Assembly (NCBI GenBank): GCA_017964105.1
Contig: JAGCSP010000022.1
Location: 1 to 15,060 of the forward strand
Direction: 5' to 3'
Length of the DNA stretch: 15,060 nucleotides
From: Clostridia bacterium
GTDB lineage: Bacteria; Bacillota; Clostridia; Christensenellales; UBA1242
The position numbers and the translations under genes are program-made. Positions within the stretch are counted from its first letter, which is position 1; each line of letters starts with the position of its first letter. The notes beneath the pieces are model-generated. The model was not told the DNA's origin, did no database searches, and saw only the letters and a program-made list of their open reading frames with translations. This document shows, in pieces, positions 5,435 through 11,426 of this stretch.

Positions 5435-6431
5435 ATACTGCATAATTTCGAACTATTGCCATTGTCATATATGAGAAATACATAACAACAAGCATAATTC
5501 CTTCTAATCTATTTATTTTATTGCCAGATAGGCATACAAGCATAAATATCACGCTTGCTACAAACAAGATAAGTGTATCCACAAGCATTGTCATGGAAAT
5601 GTTAATGCTTGTAATAATTCCTGATGTGCCAAGAATTAGAACTATATTCATAATGTTTGAACCAACAACGTTACCAACTGCCAAATCTGTTTCACCTTTC
5701 TTTGCAGCAATAACACTAGTTACTAGTTCTGGCAAACTTGTACCAAGAGCCACTATTGTGACACCAACAAGCGCTTCACTCATACCTGCTGCCATTGCCA
5801 AGAATTTGGATGTACGAGATACACACTCTCCACCAAATACAACAGCTGCAAGACCACCAATTAAAAACAATACTATTTGCCACACTTTTAATTGTTTTTC
5901 TGGCTTTTCTTCTTTTTGAGTTTCAACCACTGTTTGCTCAGCAAAATTATGTTGCTTTTTTGCAAACATTATTTGAATTACCATGTATGCAACAAATAAT
6001 AAAAATAGTATTAATGCTTCCCACCATTTAATTACATTTGTTGGGTTAAATCCAAGCACAGAATCTGCACCAAAGAATAGTAATAGTGCAGTAACGCCAA
6101 TCATAAATGGCAAGTCGAATTTTTTAGTACTTTTTTGAATTGGAATATTTGACATAATTGCCACAACGCCAAGGATAAGAAGCATATTTGATAAATTGCT
6201 ACCAACAACGTTTCCCACAGACAAATCTGCACTACCACTAATCGCACTTGTCACACTAACAGCGAGCTCTGGCAAACTTGTGCCAATAGCCACTATTGTA
6301 AGCCCAATTATAATGGATGGAACTTTTAACTTTTTGGCAACAGCTGATGCGCCATTTACAAAATAGTTGGCCCCAATAATTAATGAGGCAAAGCCAATTA
6401 TTAAAAATAAAATATTAAGAAAAATTTTCAT
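5433..6431 (-). CDS. Calcium/sodium antiporter (CaCA superfamily, YrbG-like)
   Basis: The 332-residue integral membrane protein is built from two inverted homologous halves. Each carries the CaCA alpha-repeat: GLTIVAIGTSLPE (about 43-55) with GNVVGSNLSN (73-82), and GVTIVALGTSLPE (about 223-235) with GNVVGSNIMN (253-262). The acidic Glu of GTSLPE and Asn of GNVVGSN are the ion-coordinating residues in this superfamily. About ten hydrophobic helices flank a short charged cytoplasmic loop (about 155-183, rich in Gln, Lys and Glu). It probably exchanges Ca2+ for Na+ or H+ at the plasma membrane. ATG 6431 is preceded by an ideal AAGGAGG placed 11 bases upstream, inside the end of the preceding gene. 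It is the second gene of a two-gene operon, three bases after that gene's stop. Confidence 0.9.
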   Translation of the reverse strand: MKIFLNILFLIIGFASLIIGANYFVNGASAVAKKLKVPSIIIGLTIVAIGTSLPELAVSVTSAISGSADLSVGNVVGSNLSNMLLILGVVAIMSNIPIQKSTKKFDLPFMIGVTALLLFFGADSVLGFNPTNVIKWWEALILFLLFVAYMVIQIMFAKKQHNFAEQTVVETQKEEKPEKQLKVWQIVLFLIGGLAAVVFGGECVSRTSKFLAMAAGMSEALVGVTIVALGTSLPELVTSVIAAKKGETDLAVGNVVGSNIMNIVLILGTSGIITSINISMTMLVDTLILFVASVIFMLVCLSGNKINRLEGIMLVVMYFSYMTMAIVRNYAV

Positions 6432-6434
6432 TTA

Positions 6435-6902
6435 TTATTTTGCCTCCTTAGTTAATTTTATAACTTCACTCGCAAGGCCTTCCAATGTATCAACTGGTTG
6501 CTTGTTTTGCTCTAATGCATAAATGTAATCAAGATAAAAACATTTTTCTGCGTTTTGTGGTCTTCCATACACAACCTTACTACTACGAACCCAATAGCCA
6601 AACTCAACATTTGTAGTAAGACCAGGATGACTATCCATTTTTCTATTTATCCAAAAGCACACTATCGCACTGCTTTTCATAGCAGAAATTTCCCACAAAA
6701 TTTGATTTTCATAAGACAATCTCTTGTTTTGTGGTATATTTGTGTAATCAGGATTATACACTACTCCATCAAAACCACTTTCCCTTAATTTGCCTATTAC
6801 AAACTCTCTCCAATCTTGTTCATTAACGTCTGCCATTGTACCACATAAAAATATGGATTTTTTATTAAATTCTATTTGATGTGTGGGATTTAATACTTTC
6901 AT
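6435..6902 (-). CDS. Nucleoside 2-deoxyribosyltransferase-like protein
   Basis: The 155-residue protein resembles the nucleoside 2-deoxyribosyltransferase-like family (PF15891 type). It has SIFLCGTMADVNEQDWR (about 16-32; usual form an aliphatic run, A/C-G-S/T, then D-W), YNPDY (49-53), QILWE (67-71), a hydrophobic strand SAIVCFWI (78-85) and TTNVEFG (96-102), where the Glu matches the catalytic Glu. Such enzymes transfer or hydrolyse the deoxyribosyl group of nucleosides or nucleotides; the substrate is not evident. An in-frame ATG 29 codons upstream would add a segment unlike the family and would overlap the divergent promoter, so ATG 6902 is chosen. No Shine-Dalgarno sequence precedes it, and a promoter -10 ends six bases before it. 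It is the first gene of an operon with the antiporter. Confidence 0.72.
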   Translation of the reverse strand: MKVLNPTHQIEFNKKSIFLCGTMADVNEQDWREFVIGKLRESGFDGVVYNPDYTNIPQNKRLSYENQILWEISAMKSSAIVCFWINRKMDSHPGLTTNVEFGYWVRSSKVVYGRPQNAEKCFYLDYIYALEQNKQPVDTLEGLASEVIKLTKEAK

Positions 6903-6908
6903 GCGTAT

Positions 6909-6937
6909 AGTATAGCAATTATTGAAACAAAAAACAA
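6909..6937 (-). promoter_or_regulatory. Leaderless promoter of the deoxyribosyltransferase-like/antiporter operon
   Basis: On the minus strand the -35 TTGTTT (6932-6937) and -10 TATACT (6909-6914) have a 17-base spacer. Only ATACGC separates the -10 from ATG 6902, so transcription should start at or next to the A of ATG. Confidence 0.55.
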
Positions 6938-6948
6938 CTTTATTTTGC

Positions 6949-6978
6949 TTGGCAAAATACATATTTAAAATGTATAAT
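6949..6978 (+). promoter_or_regulatory. Promoter of the small membrane protein, TTGGCA-18-TATAAT
   Basis: The -35 TTGGCA (6949-6954) and -10 TATAAT (6973-6978) are 18 bases apart, with a predicted start near 6985. It is divergent from the leaderless promoter at 6909-6937. Confidence 0.6.
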
Positions 6979-7009
6979 AATATTAACAATACATTGTGAG
7001 GTGCAAAAA

Positions 7010-7372
7010 ATGGGAAATTTTTTAGCTCTTAGCGCTGGGGCAACAAACGCTATCATTATCTCAGTAACATGTGCATGTATCGCACTATTATTCTTTATGC
7101 TTGTGTATCGCAAGCGCAAAAGCATCCAACAAGCACACGATGGTTCTGCACCTGCTCCTAAAAAAGAAAAGCATAAAAAACACAAAAAAGTGAAAGAGTT
7201 AGAACAACCAGCAGAAGGTGAATCTCACAAAGATATGCTAAGTGACATTATTGCAGTACACGAGCAATAACAAGCAGAAGCACAAGAAGCAAAAGCTGAA
7301 AGTGAAGAAGAACCACAAGAAGTTGACATAAAAGAAGTAGAAGATATTTCTGCAGACAACGGCGAAGAATAA
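7010..7372 (+). pseudogene. Small single-TM protein with charged tail, interrupted by in-frame TAA
   Basis: From ATG 7010 (GAGGTG six bases upstream) the frame gives 86 residues and reaches TAA at 7268-7270. The same frame then stays open for 33 codons to TAA 7370-7372, directly before a strong terminator. Residues 1-33 form a signal-anchor helix (ATNAIIISVTCACIALLFFML) followed by YRKRK, so the N-terminus should be outside. Next comes a Lys/His-rich basic stretch, KKEKHKKHKKVK (51-62). The part after the stop is strongly acidic (QAEAQEAKAESEEEPQEV and so on) and continues the Gln/Glu/Ala composition before it. The last sense codon is CAA and the next is CAA, so one C-to-T change in a CAA codon would explain the stop. 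The function is unknown. It is either a recently truncated gene, a shortened but working 86-residue protein, a readthrough case or a sequence error. Confidence 0.65.
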
Positions 7373-7377
7373 AAAAC

Positions 7378-7408
7378 AAAAAGTTTATGAGAAATCATAA
7401 ACTTTTTT
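7378..7408 (+). terminator. Terminator after the small membrane protein gene
   Basis: This is a 13-bp stem, 7378-7390 with 7395-7407, closed by a GAAA tetraloop and followed by T residues. The flanking A-run also lets it end the convergent MBL transcript. It lies five bases after the second stop (7372), which supports 7372 as the ancestral end of the gene. Confidence 0.88.
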
Positions 7409-7414
7409 ATTTTT

Positions 7415-8599
7415 TTATGTTGGCAACTCTCTATAAACTTTGAACCATTCGCTATCTTGTAGTTTTATAGCAGAAGCCGAGCATGCCAACTTGTACACAT
7501 CCCCTTTTGACATATATACCACATTCCCATTAAATGGTACTTGCTTACCAGATACATTTGTATCATATAAAGTGGTTACATATATTTCGCTAGTGTATGG
7601 ACAAACATTGTTTACAAAATGTTGTGATGGGAATTTATTGTTATTATCTTCCGTGTATTCATTGCTACCTGCACAGCAACACACAACTACTGTTTTAGGT
7701 TGAATTATGGCCATTAGTGCAGCAGATGATGCTGTGTATGAACCATGATGACCAGCTTTAAACAAATCCACTAGTGGCAATGTGTTTCTCTCAATCAAAC
7801 TTTCCTCACCCTCTTCTTCCAAGTCACCTGTGAATAGATAATTTCTTGTGCCATTCGAAAATAGGCAACTTACAGAATTATTATTTTCATTTGATGAAGG
7901 TGTTTCATAATATTCAGTATCAAGAATTGTCATGGAATAACCGCCACCAACTGAATATGATTTGTGCGCGCCACCCGTTTCGTTCACACATTGCAACGCT
8001 GTGTAATGAGTAGTTCCATGATTAGTCACTGCTTCTGTCAAATTATTTGTAAATCGAGTGTATAATGCACCATCCACAAGTGTTGCAGAATCAATAAATA
8101 TTTCTACGCTATATGCACCAAAGAAACTATTATTATATTGTGCAGCAGCAAAACCTGCAATGTGGTCTTGGTGTGCATGTGTGAGTATCACATACTCAAA
8201 CACACCATCTGTTACATAGTGACTAAGATAATCTGTGATTGTAGGCAAACTATTTAATCTTGACCCGCAATCAATAAGAATATCACATTCTGCTGTTTTT
8301 ATATACACACAGTCACCAGCATAATGATTGCCAAGTTCCAAAAAGTGAATAGATATATCTTGGTCGCTCACTATAGGGTAACTTTGTACATATGCCGCTT
8401 GCCCGCCATCTGGATTAATAACAGGTGTATCTGCAGGTTTTTTTCTAAAATAAAACCACCAAGCACCAAATGCAATTGCTGCAACAAGAAGTAAAGCAAT
8501 AAAAACTAATGCCACCCTACCATTGTGAGTTTTTGCAAGTTGTTTTGCTGTGCGTGTTACATGTTTTTGAATTTTTTTGGTTGTTCGTTTATTTGCCAT
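7415..8599 (-). CDS. Membrane-anchored MBL-fold hydrolase (ComEC C-terminal-like)
   Basis: The 394-residue protein has a very basic N-terminus (MANKRTTKKIQKHVTR) and one transmembrane helix at about 28-51, so the catalytic part should face outside. A linker follows, then a metallo-beta-lactamase fold: LTHAHQDHIAG (H141, H143, D145, H146), FTGDLEEEGEE with metal-bridging D259, and FKAGHHGSYTAS (H284/H285). These match the standalone relatives of the ComEC/Rec2 beta-lactamase domain, some of which are nucleases or phosphodiesterases; the substrate is unknown. No competence membrane channel domain is present. ATG 8599 is chosen because AAAGG is six to eight bases upstream; the 21 in-frame codons before it run back into the preceding terminator. 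A TATAAT -10 lies at 8624-8619 on minus, with a poor -35. Confidence 0.82.
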   Translation of the reverse strand: MANKRTTKKIQKHVTRTAKQLAKTHNGRVALVFIALLLVAAIAFGAWWFYFRKKPADTPVINPDGGQAAYVQSYPIVSDQDISIHFLELGNHYAGDCVYIKTAECDILIDCGSRLNSLPTITDYLSHYVTDGVFEYVILTHAHQDHIAGFAAAQYNNSFFGAYSVEIFIDSATLVDGALYTRFTNNLTEAVTNHGTTHYTALQCVNETGGAHKSYSVGGGYSMTILDTEYYETPSSNENNNSVSCLFSNGTRNYLFTGDLEEEGEESLIERNTLPLVDLFKAGHHGSYTASSAALMAIIQPKTVVVCCCAGSNEYTEDNNNKFPSQHFVNNVCPYTSEIYVTTLYDTNVSGKQVPFNGNVVYMSKGDVYKLACSASAIKLQDSEWFKVYRELPT

Positions 8600-8642
8600 A
8601 ACCTTTACCTTTAAATTAATTATATCATAACTACTCTGTAAC

Positions 8643-8673
8643 AAAAAAATAAAAACACCCATGTGGGTGTTTT
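8643..8673 (-). terminator. Terminator of the 348-residue unknown gene
   Basis: On the minus strand AAAACACCC (8673-8665) and GGGTGTTTT (8660-8652) pair around a four-base loop, followed by a long T-rich tract. It begins right after the stop codon at 8676-8674. Confidence 0.88.
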
Positions 8674-9720
8674 TTATCTTTCAAATATGCTTGGTTCACG
8701 TGACTGAGCGATTTTTGTGCAAACATTTGCTTTCTCTGCAAGCATTGATGGAGTAATATTAAATCCATCAACTACTAAACAATATTTGTCTGCTAGTATG
8801 TGGCTAAGTGAAGTACCACTTGGTAAATTTTCTTCCAAAGTTTCTTGTGATAATTTGTGGACAATCTTACGAGTTACTTCCTTAGTTTTATTTTGATTCA
8901 TATAATCAATCATATTTTCAGGTTCTTTTTCTTCTGTCTCAACAATTTCTGTCACAATACATCTTGCATTTAAAAACATGTGTTTGTTTGGAGTGTTTGT
9001 AACTTCAATTGGGGCAACACTCAAAACGTTTCTATCTATTTCATCACCAACGTATTTTTCATTTAAACTAGATGCTGCAATTGGTTTGTAATCTAATAGT
9101 TGTTTGCAAATGTTTGCAATATAATCTTCACTGCCATTGTATTTAACTGCAAATTGACCTGCAAATTTTTCAACATCTTTTACAAATGGATAACCTGCAT
9201 AATCAGAAGTTTTGCTAATTTCGTCTGATACTCTATCTATGTTTTCATAAGTAAACATTTTGTTGATAATTATGCTATCAAATAGTGATATATAACCCTC
9301 ATTTTCTTTCATTGCAAGTTCAACTTGTGCTGGCTCCAAATTATGACGCAATATTTTTTCGCCTTGGCCAAATAATTTGATTACTTTATTAAACACATGA
9401 TGATCAAATATTCCTGCCTTATATTCTTTACATAGCTCAGCCAAACTATCATCTCTTACGCTCAATAATTTGCTAACCTTCAAATAATTACCTTGCATGT
9501 CTGGTAGGAGTGCTGGGAACAAATATGCACGAATAGCAAACCAATTCAAATCTGGCGTAGCTTTTACAAAGTCATGAATATATTGCCTGCGTAAAGCAAT
9601 GAGTTTTTTCAAATCGTGTGTTTGACTTACAGTTTTTTTATATTCTTCTGTTAGTTCTTCACATTTTTTAATTTTGTTGGATAAATCCATATCAATGGTA
9701 TATTCTTTTATTTTTTCCAT
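8674..9720 (-). CDS. Protein of unknown function, mostly helical
   Basis: I do not recognise this 348-residue protein. It has no signal peptide and no transmembrane helix, so it is probably cytoplasmic. Residues 1-50 are charged and helix-forming (MEKIKEYTIDMDLSNKIKKC, then EELTEEYKK), possibly a short coiled coil. The middle (about 60-220) alternates helical, Leu/Lys-rich segments with aromatic patches such as LNWFAIRAYLFPALLPDMQG. The C-terminal third looks more mixed, with RCIVTEIVETEEKEPEN and KYCLVVDGFNITPSMLAEKAN. No catalytic or metal motif stands out. ATG 9720 follows GGTGGAAGG. The gene has an ideal promoter (TTGACA-17-TATAAT) and its own terminator, so it is monocistronic and probably well expressed. 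Base composition is like its neighbours, so recent transfer is not suggested. Confidence 0.8.
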   Translation of the reverse strand: MEKIKEYTIDMDLSNKIKKCEELTEEYKKTVSQTHDLKKLIALRRQYIHDFVKATPDLNWFAIRAYLFPALLPDMQGNYLKVSKLLSVRDDSLAELCKEYKAGIFDHHVFNKVIKLFGQGEKILRHNLEPAQVELAMKENEGYISLFDSIIINKMFTYENIDRVSDEISKTSDYAGYPFVKDVEKFAGQFAVKYNGSEDYIANICKQLLDYKPIAASSLNEKYVGDEIDRNVLSVAPIEVTNTPNKHMFLNARCIVTEIVETEEKEPENMIDYMNQNKTKEVTRKIVHKLSQETLEENLPSGTSLSHILADKYCLVVDGFNITPSMLAEKANVCTKIAQSREPSIFER

Positions 9721-9754
9721 TGTCCTTCCACCCTATAATAAAAATTACAATTTT

Positions 9755-9783
9755 ATTATAAAGTGCAATTCACCCTTTGTCAA
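9755..9783 (-). promoter_or_regulatory. Consensus promoter, TTGACA-17-TATAAT
   Basis: On the minus strand both hexamers match consensus exactly: -35 at 9778-9783 and -10 at 9755-9760, with a 17-base spacer. The predicted start is near 9748, about 28 bases before ATG 9720. Confidence 0.85.
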
Positions 9784-9794
9784 TATTGAATTTT

Positions 9795-9823
9795 AAAAAA
9801 ATCACCCAAAAGGATGACTTTTT
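9795..9823 (-). terminator. Terminator of the metK-like gene
   Basis: On the minus strand AAAGTCATCC and GGGTGATTT pair (two G-T wobbles) around TTTT, then a T-run follows. It lies about 48 bases after the metK-like stop and just before the next promoter's -35. Confidence 0.75.
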
Positions 9824-9870
9824 ATGCTAAATCACATTTGTTTTTCGTACTTTGCAAATAAATTGGCATT

Positions 9871-10653
9871 TTAATACAATCCCCACTCGGCAAATTTTTC
9901 AAATCCACCAACTTCTAAAATGTATTTTTTAGCAATTTTTACAATTTCGTCATATGGCTTGCCATCAATTTTATCATCGCCAATTGCACAAAATAGTTCC
10001 ACAGGATGCCCAACCTTTTGTGCTTTTAAAAATGCGTAAATATTTACACTTACGTCTGCCTTAGATAAATCTTTACCATGCAATCCGCCACCAGTAACAG
10101 AACTTGCCATATCACTACCAAGTTTACGATTTGTAGCACCACTATCCACATCTGTGCCACCCGTCCAATCTCCAAGTGGATTTATAACTGCATTTGGATA
10201 TTGCTTTTGAAGTTTGGGTGTAGGTGCATTGCTTTGGCAAATAATAAGTTTATCATCTGCAAGAATATATTTGCCATCTGACGGATATTTGGCATAAATT
10301 TCGTGGGCAATTTTGGACAACTGTTGTTCTTCCTTTGTGAGTGGCACACCTTTAAATATACCATTGTCGCCACACTTCAATCCTTCACTTTGGTTTTGCG
10401 CAAGATGTATATCTTGCTTTACACATGCAAAATCTACTTTTAGTTTGCCAGCAATGCGATTTACAATTGCCTTAATTTCTTTATTGCTAAATTTCACACT
10501 ACTCTCTGCAATAATGTGACACTTTCCATGTCCAATTAGCACTTCTACTGCAACTTTTGGCTCCTTATCTTTTGCGTATGCAAGGTCAACAATTGCGCCT
10601 GCAATTCTATCTGCAACTTTGTCTGGATGACATGGATTAACTTTTTCTATCAT
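9871..10653 (-). CDS. metK-like: Compact S-adenosylmethionine synthetase-like protein
   Basis: The 260-residue protein has the ordered landmarks of methionine adenosyltransferase, which makes SAM from ATP and methionine. These are CHPDK (8-12; usually GHPDK), VAVEV with the conserved Glu (37), IIAE (47-50), QDIHLAQNQ (80-88), CGDNG (94-98; usually GDQG), ADDK (132-135), NPLG (158-161), DSGATNRK (170-177; usual D-x-G-x-T-x-R-K) and GGGLHGKDLSKAD (188-200; usual GGG-x-x-GKD-x-x-K-x-D). Most ATP, phosphate and metal residues are therefore kept. Typical MetK is about 385-400 residues. Here the stretch between GDNG and NPLG is about 45 shorter and the region after GKD about half length. The Arg-Phe expected after NPTG appears as Asp-Trp. 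ATG 10653 has AAAGGAGA at ideal spacing; longer upstream reading would run through the riboswitch. The SAM riboswitch supports the role. Confidence 0.8.
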   Translation of the reverse strand: MIEKVNPCHPDKVADRIAGAIVDLAYAKDKEPKVAVEVLIGHGKCHIIAESSVKFSNKEIKAIVNRIAGKLKVDFACVKQDIHLAQNQSEGLKCGDNGIFKGVPLTKEEQQLSKIAHEIYAKYPSDGKYILADDKLIICQSNAPTPKLQKQYPNAVINPLGDWTGGTDVDSGATNRKLGSDMASSVTGGGLHGKDLSKADVSVNIYAFLKAQKVGHPVELFCAIGDDKIDGKPYDEIVKIAKKYILEVGGFEKFAEWGLY

Positions 10654-10678
10654 TATCTTTCTCCTTTGTGCCATAAAG

Positions 10679-10704
10679 AAAAATCCCATAGATACACTAT
10701 GGGA
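10679..10704 (-). terminator. Riboswitch-controlled terminator upstream of metK-like gene
   Basis: On the minus strand TCCCATAG (10691-10684 region's partner, 10704-10697 in template numbering) forms an 8-bp stem of 10684-10691 with 10697-10704 around a five-base loop, followed by TTTTT. Its 5' arm, CCCATAG, is also complementary to CTATGGG in the 3' strand of aptamer helix P1 (10721-10727), giving an antiterminator. With SAM bound, P1 holds that strand and the terminator forms. Confidence 0.85.
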
Positions 10705-10718
10705 AAATAATTCAATAT

Positions 10719-10808
10719 AACCCATAGCATAAGCCTTTAGCACCACGCAAATATTTGCAGGTTGCTGTGTGGTCATAGGGGCTTGTCCCTCGCACACTCT
10801 TTATGGTT
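10719..10808 (-). promoter_or_regulatory. SAM-I-type (S-box) riboswitch aptamer
   Basis: Read on the minus strand, the conserved core appears in order: AAGAG, GAGGGA, GCCC, TATGA, GCAACC and GGTGCTAAA. P1 pairs AACCATA with TATGGGTT (one bulge), P2 pairs GTGTG with CACAC, and P3 is a GCAAA/TTTGC hairpin closed by ACC/GGT. The P2 loop AAGCC is complementary to GGCTT after the P3-side GCTAAA, a five-pair pseudoknot that covaries from the CUGG/CCAG form of known S-boxes. Only about four bases (ATGC) lie between the pseudoknot strand and P1, so P4 is essentially missing. It sits between a promoter and a terminator ahead of the metK-like gene. Confidence 0.9.
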
Positions 10809-10814
10809 AAATAC

Positions 10815-10843
10815 ATTGTACTAAATAATTAAATAGTAGTCAA
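10815..10843 (-). promoter_or_regulatory. Promoter of the riboswitch/metK-like transcript, TTGACT-17-TACAAT
   Basis: On the minus strand the -35 TTGACT (10838-10843) and -10 TACAAT (10815-10820) are 17 bases apart. The predicted start is near 10808, exactly at the 5' strand of aptamer P1. Confidence 0.8.
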
Positions 10844-10865
10844 TATAAAGTGTGTGTCTTAATCC

Positions 10866-10894
10866 AAAAAATAAAGTTCCATTTAAGGAACTTT
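10866..10894 (-). terminator. Terminator of nrdD-nrdG
   Basis: On the minus strand AAAGTTCC (10894-10887) pairs with GGAACTTT (10880-10873) around six bases, and a T-run follows. It lies 11 bases after the nrdG stop. Confidence 0.85.
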
Positions 10895-10904
10895 AAATTT
10901 TATT

Positions 10905-11426
10905 TTATTCTAAATATAGCACAACTTTGCCACTTTCCAAAGTTTTTGGCATATCAATAATTCTTTGATTAGATGAACCACGAAATTTAAGTGAAATATT
11001 TTTTAAACTTTCCACAAATGGACCATCTACAAGCACATCAAGCTCGTGCAACAATTCATCTGTGTACTCACAATGTGCTCTACCTAGTTTTAAATTTTGG
11101 TCCAACACAAAACCTGTGTAACTCCAAATATTTTTGGTGTTGCCAAATTCTTTGCGCACACGTTTTAGTAAAGGCAATAACCTTTCTTGATTACGTGGTT
11201 CCATTGGCTCGCCACCTAAAAGTGTGAGACCCTTAATGTAACTTGGACGCAACGCCTCAATTAACTCGTCTTCTGTGGTTTTATCAAATGGTTTGCCATA
11301 GTTAAAATCCCATGTTTCTGGGTTAAAACAATTTTTGCAGTGATGAGTGCAACCAGACACAAATAGTGTGACCCTTACACCCTCACCATTGGCGATATCA
11401 TATTTTTTAATGCTTCCGTAATTCAT
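10905..11426 (-). CDS. nrdG: Anaerobic ribonucleotide reductase activating protein
   Basis: The 173-residue radical SAM activase reductively cleaves SAM at a 4Fe-4S cluster and installs the glycyl radical on NrdD. The cluster motif is C26-x3-C30-x2-C33 (CTHHCKNC), within VSGCTHHCKNCFNPETWDF. GGEP (71-74) is the SAM amino-group-binding segment and WSYTGF is also typical of NrdG. The length is normal. The start ATG (11426) overlaps the nrdD stop as TAATG, so translation is likely coupled; a GAGAAAGAG stretch upstream is a weak ribosome site. It is transcribed with nrdD and followed by a terminator. Its SAM requirement links it to the neighbouring SAM synthetase-like gene, but the two are separate transcription units. 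Confidence 0.95.
   Translation of the reverse strand: MNYGSIKKYDIANGEGVRVTLFVSGCTHHCKNCFNPETWDFNYGKPFDKTTEDELIEALRPSYIKGLTLLGGEPMEPRNQERLLPLLKRVRKEFGNTKNIWSYTGFVLDQNLKLGRAHCEYTDELLHELDVLVDGPFVESLKNISLKFRGSSNQRIIDMPKTLESGKVVLYLE

Noticed and set aside
6903..6989. A 29-residue N-terminal extension of the deoxyribosyltransferase-like protein
   Set aside because: It would overlap the divergent promoters, lacks a ribosome site and does not resemble the family's N-terminus.
7268..7270. Reassignment of TAA as a sense codon
   Set aside because: Most genes here end with TAA at positions that fit family lengths and terminators, so TAA is a normal stop; a mutation, error or local readthrough is more likely.
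10654..10797. A 48-residue N-terminal extension of the metK-like protein
   Set aside because: The extension is the translation of the SAM riboswitch aptamer and terminator. A strong AAAGGAGA site fits the ATG at 10653.
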